Source: Bacteroidota bacterium (GTDB lineage Bacteria; Bacteroidota; Bacteroidia; Bacteroidales; CAJPTX01). From it: a stretch of 8,388 nt of DNA. The notes under the pieces are model-generated. The model worked only from the letters and a program-made list of their open reading frames with translations. It was not told where the DNA came from and searched no databases. Of the stretch, positions 1 through 5,354 are shown in pieces; positions within the stretch are counted from its first letter, which is position 1, and each line of letters starts with the position of its first letter. Both the position numbers and the translations under genes were made by a program. The DNA is taken from assembly GCA_002748015.1 (NCBI GenBank), contig PDRH01000116.1, forward strand, positions 1 to 8,388, given 5' to 3'.

Positions 1-354
1 CTACGTGTTTTTTTGGCGGGCTTGGTATCGTTCTACCATGCGGGGGAGGCGGCCTTCAATCGGCGATTTGCCGATATGGCTCGGGTAGAGCGGGCGGTTG
101 GGGTGCTGGAGGGCATTGGGCGGCGGTGGATCATAGACACCTCGCCGGCGGAGCAGCTGGTGGTGGAGCTGCACATGCCGGAGGCACTTTTTCTGGAGGT
201 GCGGCTGGGGGTGGCGGATTTTGATGCGCAGCTGGCGATGCTGCCCTCGACGGTGGAGCGGGTGATGGGGGCGATGGGGGAGGCCCCGCTGCGCTTCAAG
301 CTCTATGCGGGCGATTATGATGGGGCGTATGGGGCGCCGTGGGTGGTGGGGTAG
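1..354 (+). CDS. C-terminal part of an unrecognised protein (5' end outside window)
   Basis: The reading frame is open from base 1 and ends in TAG at 352-354, giving 117 residues. No convincing start lies inside the window: the first possible one is a TTG at 13, and the codons before it are also open, so the gene most likely begins upstream. The visible part mixes hydrophobic stretches with acidic and basic residues (for example RRWIIDTSP near residues 41-49 and FKLYAGDYDGAYGAPW near the end) and has no clear transmembrane segment, signal peptide or known motif. Codon use is strongly G/C-biased, like the neighbouring genes, which supports real coding. It converges on the flavodoxin gene, with the terminator of the latter in between. 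I do not recognise the family and assign no function. Confidence 0.6.
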   Translation, partial: LRVFLAGLVSFYHAGEAAFNRRFADMARVERAVGVLEGIGRRWIIDTSPAEQLVVELHMPEALFLEVRLGVADFDAQLAMLPSTVERVMGAMGEAPLRFKLYAGDYDGAYGAPWVVG

Positions 355-385
355 GGGAATGGCCTGGTCCCGCTGGTTATGTAGG

Positions 386-426
386 AAAAAGAAACCCTGG
401 GTCTCGGTGGGTGAGGCCCAGGGTTT
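386..426 (-). terminator. Intrinsic terminator of the flavodoxin gene
   Basis: A 14-bp stem pairs 392-405 with 413-426 (core AAACCCTGGG / CCCAGGGTTT, with one G-T pair) around a 7-base loop. Read on the minus strand the stem is followed by a run of five T (the A-run at 386-390). It lies about 20 bases past the flavodoxin stop codon, so it is oriented to end that transcript. No T-run follows the stem on the plus strand, so it is less likely to terminate the convergent upstream gene efficiently. Confidence 0.85.
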
Positions 427-447
427 GGTGGGGAGTTAAGGCTTTGC

Positions 448-945
448 CTACTTGAGGTGTGGGCGTATGAGATCGGCCCACTGGTCTATGCGCTGCCTGT
501 TCTTGGCCTCTCCGTCCTCGGCATCGAGGCATAGGCCTATCATGCGTGCGCCGCGCTGGGAGCGGGACCAGGTGAAGCTGTAGTCGGTGGCGGGGCTGTG
601 GCCTATCCAGTGGGCGCCGTTGAGGCCTATCTTGTCGACGAACTCCTGCAGGCCGGAGCAGAAGCTGTCGGGGTGGCGCTTCTGGCTACCTACGCCTACG
701 AGGGCGATTTTCTTCTGCGAGAAGTCCACGTCGCTCAGGAGCTTGACCTTGGTGTCGAAGTCGTCCATGAGGTGGCCGTAGCCGTAGTTGGCGCTGACGA
801 AGAAGAGGAGGTCGTAGGGGGCCATGTCCTTGGGGGCGTGGTCCTTCATGCTGAATATGTCGGCTATGCCGAATAGCTCGCCTATCTGCCTGGCGAAGCC
901 CTCGGCAGTGCCCCCGTGCGAGGCGTAGAAAATCGCTGTTTTCAT
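448..945 (-). CDS. fldA: Flavodoxin, long-chain (FldA type)
   Basis: This encodes a 165-residue soluble cytoplasmic FMN-binding electron carrier, a normal length for long-chain flavodoxins. The N-terminal beta strand KTAIFYAS leads into a phosphate-binding loop, SHGGT (residues 9-13). The FMN-ring loops are visible as SANYGYGHLMDD (51-62, compare the usual T-x-x-x-G-x-G-E-L-x-x-D) and GSQKRHPDSFC (86-96, compare GDQ..Y.D.FC). The C-terminal half keeps the family pattern ATDYSF (119-124), the GLCLD strand (137-141) and a final helix with a tryptophan. The start is ATG at 943-945; no Shine-Dalgarno sequence is seen, as is common in Bacteroidota. Known role of the family: low-potential electron transfer, in E. 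coli including reduction of the NrdG activase. That role would fit nrdDG further along the window, but the link here is inference. The gene appears monocistronic, with its own terminator at 386-426. Confidence 0.92.
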   Translation of the reverse strand: MKTAIFYASHGGTAEGFARQIGELFGIADIFSMKDHAPKDMAPYDLLFFVSANYGYGHLMDDFDTKVKLLSDVDFSQKKIALVGVGSQKRHPDSFCSGLQEFVDKIGLNGAHWIGHSPATDYSFTWSRSQRGARMIGLCLDAEDGEAKNRQRIDQWADLIRPHLK

Positions 946-1249
946 CCCATTGCTGCTGTTTAGTGAGTTGTAGTTTCGACGGGCTTGTCGTTTGGGTGGG
1001 CCCGTATGTGTGTAACAGGGGGGATGGTGTTTTGTTTAATGGTTCTAGATAATAGAGGGGGGGTAGATATGAGGGGGGCGCATTTAGGCATGCGTCGAGC
1101 CGCTATGCCTACGGGCTGCTTGCTCTGGGTAGATGTCCCCTATTCGGCGCATTGGGCATGGTAAGTAGTAGGTATAGCGTTTTTGCGTTTCGCTCAATAG
1201 CGTGGACGCCCAGGCTTGCCCGCCAGTCGCTGCATGCCTAGCATGGTGA
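946..1249. other. Gene-poor stretch upstream of flavodoxin containing repeat copy A
   Basis: I see no convincing gene here. Near the flavodoxin start, a short dyad (ACGGGC at 979-984 with GCCCGT at 1000-1005) would fall in its leader. I could not find a TAnnTTTG element on the minus strand. From about 1081 the stretch is occupied by a compound repeat, described separately, that recurs beyond the restriction gene. A tiny ORF starting at 1069 (31 codons) is explained by the repeat and is not called as a gene. Confidence 0.6.
1081..1205 (+). repeat. Compound intergenic repeat, copy A
   Basis: The core at 1085-1124 matches 4857-4896 in 39 of 40 positions (only T1095 versus G4867 differs) in direct orientation. 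The core can fold on itself: GGCAT pairs with ATGCC around a GCG...CGC inner stem. Immediately after it, the 20-base block at 1137-1156 (CCCCTATTCGGCGCATTGGG) equals the exact reverse complement of 4898-4917, so this module is inverted between the two copies. A third, more diverged part (1161-1205: GTAGT, a T-run, TTCGCTCAA or similar) again aligns in direct orientation with 4929-4972. No transposase or recombinase is encoded in or beside it. It may be a MITE or REP-like element; I cannot name the family. Confidence 0.85.
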
Positions 1250-1647
1250 ATGGATATAAGTAGAATTGAGGGGGGGATTTTACGCCTTGGGTTCTGGAGG
1301 AGGTGGACTTTACGGATTGCCAGCTGGATGGGGCGGCCTTCGGTGAGGTGGAGGCCGCAATGTTCACGTCTTGCAGCATGCGGAATTTGCGGCTACGGGA
1401 GGCCTCGCTGGAGGGGATAGACCTGGATAAGTGCAATTTTCACTCGGCAGACTACGAGGGGCTGGTCCTGGAGGGGCACACGTTCTTCGATAGCCGCTTT
1501 GACTGGGAGGGCGGCGAGGTTACCTTCCGGGGGGTGGAGGTGGAGAATTGCGACTTTACGGGGCGGGCGTGGGAGAGCCTGCGCATAGAGGGAATGGGCA
1601 GCTTCTCGGATTGCCGGGCTGGGGGGAAGGAATTGGAGGACTGCTAA
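1250..1647 (+). pseudogene. Acidic pentapeptide-repeat protein, frame broken at a G7 tract (switch, decay or sequencing error)
   Basis: The frame ending in TAA at 1645-1647 is open from 1270, and the only in-frame start is a late GTG at 1303. Five-residue periodicity is clear: large hydrophobics F, M, L, L, L, F, Y, L, F recur every fifth position over about 45 residues, mostly with small residues two places earlier. This is the mark of the pentapeptide beta-helix fold. The periodicity continues upstream of the GTG (DFTPWVLEEVDF), so GTG 1303 is not the natural start. An ATG at 1250 gives MDISRIEGG and then loses the frame at seven G's (1270-1276). One extra G would join it to the repeat domain as a 132-residue protein. 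That protein would be very acidic (about 30 D/E against 11 K/R) with six cysteines. Related families (Qnr, MfpA) mimic DNA and bind gyrase; a similar role here is inference only. It converges on the restriction gene with 5 bp between stop codons. Confidence 0.65.
1270..1276 (+). repeat. G7 homopolymer at the frame break of the pentapeptide gene
   Basis: Seven consecutive G's lie seven codons after the ATG at 1250. With seven G's the upstream frame runs into a non-repeat reading frame. With eight (or five) it would fuse cleanly to the pentapeptide-repeat frame. Such tracts near a start are typical of slipped-strand switches, but a decayed gene or a base-calling error would look the same. Confidence 0.6.
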
Positions 1648-1652
1648 TCGGG

Positions 1653-4600
1653 CTATTCTCCCTGCTCTTTGTCCACCTCCCCCATCAGCCGTATGGTTTC
1701 GGACAGGGCGTGGACGATGCACTGGTAGTGCTCGATGTCGTCAAAGGATAGGGGGCGGAGCGGCTCGCCCTTCTTTGCCTGCCTATCTTTGAGCCATTTC
1801 TGGGAGGGCTGGTAGCTGCCGATGTAGAAGGTCCAGACGTCCTTGGGTACGTTGTCGAAGTACTGGGTGTCGTTGATGTAGACGCGGGCATCCACCCAGC
1901 GGATGGTGTCGATGGTGTTGGGGCCGGGTACGGGGAAGGTGCAGCCCAGCTGCCAGGACTGCGCGTTCTCCATCAGGTGCGTCTCCCGTAGCTGCCTACC
2001 GAGGCCTGCTAGCCGCTGGTACTCCTCTACGTCGGTGGGGTAGGGGATGCGGGGGAAGTCTATCTTGAGGAACTCCTGGTACTTCTCCCGGTAGGTGGGG
2101 GAGTGGAGTATGGCGTAGATGTAGTCGAAGAGCTCCTGGGGCTCAACCTTCTCGCCGAGGGATTGCTCTATCCTGGCCAGCTCGGCGGGGTTGAGGTTGG
2201 GGACGAGGCGGTGTGCCGTGGGTGCTTCTTCGGCGTTGCTCTGCTCGAGGGGGGAGGGAGCCTCTAGGCGGTAGAGGGGGAAAACGTTGCCCGCACCGTG
2301 CCTGGCGGCATTGGCAATGAGGTTCTTGTCCGCAATGGTTCGGCTCGCAAATGCATGCCGCCAGGTGCCTGCGCACTGCCTCGGTGCTATGAGCGCTATA
2401 TTCTGGGGGTGTAACAGGTGCAAAAAATTTCGGAATCGTGGCCTGGCCACGATTCCGTTTGTAGTACCTGTGTAGTAGAGGAATTTCGTGTCGAAGGGGC
2501 GGTAGGCGTAGCGGGTGATCTTTGAGCTGTCAAGCCCTGGGCCAACGTCTGCTTTGGCACGTTCAATAGACCAATCACGTGAGTCTTTGAGGTTGTACTT
2601 GCGCTTTAGCTCTTCGTTTGGTAGCTCTATAAGGCTTTGGATACGTTCTTGTACTTCAGAAGTACTGTCGCAGATAACGAAGCCATCCTGGCTGGTTAAA
2701 GCCCCTACCGATGAGTGGCTAAACAGTTGCTCTAATGAAAAGTTCTTGTCGTATTCTTCTTGTAGGGCAAAGTCCTTGGGTACGAAGAAGTAGTAGGGCG
2801 CAATGGGCTGTAGCTCTTCCCAGGGAATGGAGGCGAGCGTGCTTGCGTCCAGCTCGTTGTACTTGAACTGGCGGCTACCCATGAGGGAGTGGTAGTGCAC
2901 TTGGGCTAACTCTGTGCGCTGTGGTGTCGCTGTGGCCAATGCTTGCCCCTCCACTTTGGGCTCGCCGTGGCGCACGAATATGTTGATGCTTACCCCGGGC
3001 GTGATGTCGAAGACGTTCTCGTCCTTTCCCCCGTCCGGGCAAATTTCCTTTCTATGGGCATCGCCGTGCAGGTTGAGGATGTATATGTCGTCGAAGGCTT
3101 TCAGCAACTCACGTCTCATTTTCTGGTGGATGATACCGTCCAGGAAGCTGCTATTGCAGATGTAGGCCAGCACCCCCTCCCCCGTCCGCTCGATGTAGCT
3201 ATGCCCGAGGCGGATGAATTTGATGTAGTCGTCCGAGAGGGGTTGTATATTGCGCTCTCCCTCTGGCTTGTAGCCCTCTATCAGGTCGAGTATCCACTGG
3301 CTCTTGTTGCTGCTGCTGACGCTATAGGGCGGGTTGCCCATCATCACCATCACCGGCGTATCCCGCTTAATGGCGTTGGCCTCTTCGGCTTCAGCAGCTA
3401 GCCATACGGAGAAGAGGTCCTCGCTGTGCTGATGCTGCTCTTCGAGGGAGTTGGTCAGGTAGATGCGTAGCCGTTCGTCGCTCTGGTGGGTGTATCCAGT
3501 GGTCTGCAGCTCGTGGCTAAGCTTTAGGTGCGCAATGGCGTACGGGGCCATGAGTATTTCGAAGCCGTATAGCCTCGGTATGAGGTGCTGCTCTACGTAG
3601 CTCTGCCATGCGCCCTTATTGCTCCTGAATTTGGTGTGGATTTGCCGCACGATCTCCACGAGGAAGGTGCCGGTTCCCGTAGCTGGGTCAAGGATCTGAA
3701 CGCGGTGGTGGTGGGCGTTTGCCGTGGAGCTGTCGGCTAGCCCTTTGGGTAGGCCGAAGTTCCCTATGAGTATATCATCTACGGCTCTAACCATGAAGGA
3801 GACCACCGGCTGGGGGGTGTACCACACGCCCTTGGCCTTCCGGAGCGCTGGGTTGTAGGCCGCCAGGAAGTCCTCGTAGAAGTGAACGATGGGGTCGTGC
3901 GTTCCGTCGCCCATCACGGCTTCGGTGTTCACGTGGTTGAAGGTGCTTGCCAGGTCATCGACTATCCATGCGAGTTGGGAATCTACGCGCCCGCCGGCGA
4001 GGTCCTCGAATAGCCCGAGGAGGAAGGGGTTGGTCTCGGGGATTAGCTCTGCGGCCTTTCTCCTCGTGAAATCATCGTTGCCATCGTGGTGTAGCCGTGC
4101 GGCGAAGAGGCCGTAGGTGATGGTCTGGGCATAGATATCGGCGAATTCCTGGGGTTCTAGGTCGTTGATAAGTACCTTTTTTAGGGACGTGTACCATTGG
4201 GTCAGCTTCTTCGGCTTTTTCTGTAGCGTTAGGCTGATGGTCTGGGCTAGCAACCTTGCCTTTCCTGCCATAATCTGTGCCAGCGCCTTCGGCGAGCTGA
4301 TGCCCTGTGGCTGGACCACCTTTATGTGGTTGACCACCAGCTCGCAGAACTTCCCTTCATTCTCCTTCAGGTATACTATCCTGCCCCCCTTCACCTCCCC
4401 GATCCGCACGCTGTCCACGAATTCGCCCCCCTGGTAGACGTGGAAGTCGAGGTAGTCGGTGAATATGAGGTTCTCGAGGGCCTCTTTGTAGCGGGTGAAT
4501 TGCTCTCTATTGGCCCTGCGCCCGTCGAGGTCGGGGTCGCCTATGTCCTTGGCCTCGATGAAGGCGACGGGTAGGTCGCTACTCAGGGAGGTGATGATGT

Positions 4601-4763
4601 AGTCTGGTGCGCCGCAGTCGATGTGCTTCGGCTCGTAGGTGATGGCGTGGGCGGGGAGCAGGGTGGTGAGCAGCTCGTGGAGGTGGGGGCGGTAGGAGTG
4701 CTCGGTGGCCTTGCCCTGTTGGTAGGTGGCGTTGAGGTGCTGGATGTAGCTCTGGGTAATCAT
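1653..4763 (-). CDS. Single-chain restriction-modification enzyme, Type IIG / Type ISP-like (endonuclease + N6-adenine methylase + specificity domain)
   Basis: This 1036-residue protein should both methylate adenine in and cut DNA at one recognition sequence. Domains in order: an N-terminal PD-(D/E)xK nuclease (PD at 53-54, EAK at 70-72); a helical connector (about 150-310); and an N6-adenine methyltransferase with a motif X-like TPQPVV (316-321), AdoMet-binding motif I DPATGTG (359-365) and catalytic motif IV NPPY (477-480). The C-terminal region is of the Type ISP specificity kind, with YRPFD (754-758), VARPR (772-776) and the conserved tail VYIN..QYF..VP..VW..YIGSYQ..KWLKDR (961-994). No helicase motifs or helicase-sized region are present, so it is closer to compact IIG enzymes than to the LlaGI/LlaBIII type with a helicase. 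The start is ATG 4761-4763, with no clear Shine-Dalgarno sequence. Residues about 658-788 are AT-richer, suggesting a swapped recognition domain. All catalytic motifs look intact. No separate methylase or specificity gene is adjacent, as expected for a self-contained enzyme. Confidence 0.92.
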   Translation of the reverse strand: MITQSYIQHLNATYQQGKATEHSYRPHLHELLTTLLPAHAITYEPKHIDCGAPDYIITSLSSDLPVAFIEAKDIGDPDLDGRRANREQFTRYKEALENLIFTDYLDFHVYQGGEFVDSVRIGEVKGGRIVYLKENEGKFCELVVNHIKVVQPQGISSPKALAQIMAGKARLLAQTISLTLQKKPKKLTQWYTSLKKVLINDLEPQEFADIYAQTITYGLFAARLHHDGNDDFTRRKAAELIPETNPFLLGLFEDLAGGRVDSQLAWIVDDLASTFNHVNTEAVMGDGTHDPIVHFYEDFLAAYNPALRKAKGVWYTPQPVVSFMVRAVDDILIGNFGLPKGLADSSTANAHHHRVQILDPATGTGTFLVEIVRQIHTKFRSNKGAWQSYVEQHLIPRLYGFEILMAPYAIAHLKLSHELQTTGYTHQSDERLRIYLTNSLEEQHQHSEDLFSVWLAAEAEEANAIKRDTPVMVMMGNPPYSVSSSNKSQWILDLIEGYKPEGERNIQPLSDDYIKFIRLGHSYIERTGEGVLAYICNSSFLDGIIHQKMRRELLKAFDDIYILNLHGDAHRKEICPDGGKDENVFDITPGVSINIFVRHGEPKVEGQALATATPQRTELAQVHYHSLMGSRQFKYNELDASTLASIPWEELQPIAPYYFFVPKDFALQEEYDKNFSLEQLFSHSSVGALTSQDGFVICDSTSEVQERIQSLIELPNEELKRKYNLKDSRDWSIERAKADVGPGLDSSKITRYAYRPFDTKFLYYTGTTNGIVARPRFRNFLHLLHPQNIALIAPRQCAGTWRHAFASRTIADKNLIANAARHGAGNVFPLYRLEAPSPLEQSNAEEAPTAHRLVPNLNPAELARIEQSLGEKVEPQELFDYIYAILHSPTYREKYQEFLKIDFPRIPYPTDVEEYQRLAGLGRQLRETHLMENAQSWQLGCTFPVPGPNTIDTIRWVDARVYINDTQYFDNVPKDVWTFYIGSYQPSQKWLKDRQAKKGEPLRPLSFDDIEHYQCIVHALSETIRLMGEVDKEQGE
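2422..2457 (-). terminator. Terminator-like perfect palindrome inside the restriction gene
   Basis: Positions 2431-2457 are a perfect inverted repeat of 13 bp (CGGAATCGTGGCC / GGCCACGATTCCG) around a single central base. On the gene's own strand it is followed by AAA and then six T (2430 down to 2422), so it has the form of an intrinsic terminator. It encodes part of the conserved GIVARPRFR segment (residues 770-778), so it may be a by-product of protein sequence. Whether it stops transcription cannot be told from sequence. Confidence 0.5.
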
Positions 4764-4826
4764 AGCGTGGCCTGTTAGCGGGTCTAAGGTAGGGAAAATG
4801 GGGCTATCTCAGGCTATTCTAGCTAT

Positions 4827-4972
4827 CCCTATTCGGTTTATTGCGGTTCGCCATTCTAGGCATGCGGCGAGCCGCTATGCCTACGGGCTGCTTGCTACCC
4901 AATGCGCCGAATAGGGGGTATTTATCTCGAGTATGTAGTGGCAGCTGGCTTTTTCACTTCGTTCAACCGCGG
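4827..4972 (+). repeat. Compound intergenic repeat, copy B
   Basis: The core at 4857-4896 repeats copy A in direct orientation (39/40). Its hairpin is better here: GGCATGCGG pairs with CCGC(T)ATGCC around the loop CGAG. The adjacent block 4898-4917 is the exact reverse complement of 1137-1156 in copy A. A partial Y-like sequence (CCCTATTCGG, 4827-4836) also lies on the left of the core, so copy B is bounded by an imperfect inverted repeat. The diverged outer part 4929-4972 matches copy A 1161-1205 in direct orientation. Together the two copies bracket the restriction and pentapeptide genes. Confidence 0.85.
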
Positions 4973-5274
4973 TAGCCATATCCGACCCGCTGGTGCTGCG
5001 CCGCCAATCAGTCGGATAGGGGTGTCAATAGTGTTGATAACTTGCCTTTCCCCCCGTATATCAGGGGCTAGCCTATTGGTTGCCCGCTCGTTGCCCTGTT
5101 GATATCTATCTTCCCCTGCATTGCGCCACCCTGGGCTAGCCCCCGGCCCACGCCCGGTTGGTGTGGCCTACAGGCGTTTTCCCCGCTCGTTCTGCTCCCT
5201 ATGAAAGAAAGTTCGTGGCGCAAGGGCTTGCTATATAGGGAGATTCAACGGATGTAAACAACCTTGTAGATAAC

Positions 5275-5293
5275 TTTCCGGCCAATTCGGAAA
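5275..5293. promoter_or_regulatory. Operator-like dyad at the nrdD promoter
   Basis: TTTCCG (5275-5280) and CGGAAA (5288-5293) form a perfect 6-bp inverted repeat around seven bases. It overlaps the presumed -33 region of the nrdD promoter, a sensible place for a repressor or activator. A second small dyad, ACAACCTTGT (5258-5267), lies just upstream. Neither matches the NrdR box well enough for me to name the regulator. Confidence 0.35.
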
Positions 5294-5319
5294 AGCGAGT
5301 GGTATTGCGGCTACCTTTG
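5286..5319 (+). promoter_or_regulatory. Putative Bacteroidota-type promoter of nrdDG
   Basis: TACCTTTG at 5312-5319 matches the Bacteroidota -7 consensus TAnnTTTG exactly. The -33 element is poor: TTCG at 5286-5289, 22 bases upstream, is the best candidate. Transcription would start near 5325, leaving a leader of about 30 bases before the ATG. The distance to the gene and the -7 match are good; the weak -33 suggests an activated promoter or that the element is misplaced. Confidence 0.5.
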
Positions 5320-5341
5320 CGTTGCTATGATTTACTAACTA

Positions 5342-5348
5342 AAGGAAG
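5342..5348 (+). promoter_or_regulatory. Ribosome-binding site of nrdD
   Basis: AAGGAAG ends six bases before the ATG at 5355-5357. It is the only clear Shine-Dalgarno-like sequence at good spacing in the window and supports this start over later ATG codons. Confidence 0.65.
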
Positions 5349-5354
5349 AAGATA

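Larger units (their letters stand above)
4764..5354. other. Long intergenic region between the restriction gene and nrdD
   Basis: These 591 bases separate two divergent genes. They hold repeat copy B (4827-4972), several dyads, and at the right end the nrdD promoter and ribosome-binding site. The dyads are TATCCGAC 4979-4986 with GTCGGATA 5011-5018; GGGGCTAGCC 5064-5073 with GGCTAGCCCC 5134-5143; and CTCCCTAT 5195-5202 with ATAGGGAG 5235-5242. A 66-codon ORF at 4902-5102 begins inside the repeat, has no start signal and is not called. I found no tRNA or recognisable riboswitch. For the restriction gene, a partial -7-like TACCTTAG lies on the minus strand about 20 bases from its ATG, which is weak evidence. 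Confidence 0.6.

Noticed and set aside
1194..1722. Minus-strand ORFs of 80 and 109 codons opposite the pentapeptide gene
   Set aside because: The plus-strand frame shows clear five-residue periodicity, so these are shadows; one also overlaps the end of the restriction gene.
2943..3401. 152-codon plus-strand ORF inside the restriction gene
   Set aside because: It lies opposite the methylase segment with the intact NPPY motif; its composition is that of a complementary-strand shadow.
1081..4972. CRISPR array or insertion sequence
   Set aside because: There are only two copies, 3.8 kb apart, with no regular spacers; no transposase is encoded between or beside them.
4979..5018. Stem TATCCGAC/GTCGGATA considered as a terminator
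   Set aside because: The loop is 24 bases and no T-run follows on either strand.
4862..5102. Small ORFs inside and beyond repeat copy B (37 codons from 4862, 66 codons from 4902), and a related 31-codon ORF at 1069 in copy A
   Set aside because: The shared codons follow from DNA identity of the repeat core. The frames diverge as soon as the module inverts, and there are no ribosome-binding sites.
5195..5270. Riboswitch or NrdR box upstream of nrdD
   Set aside because: The dyads do not match the NrdR consensus or a known riboswitch core that I can recognise, and the probable transcription start lies downstream of them.
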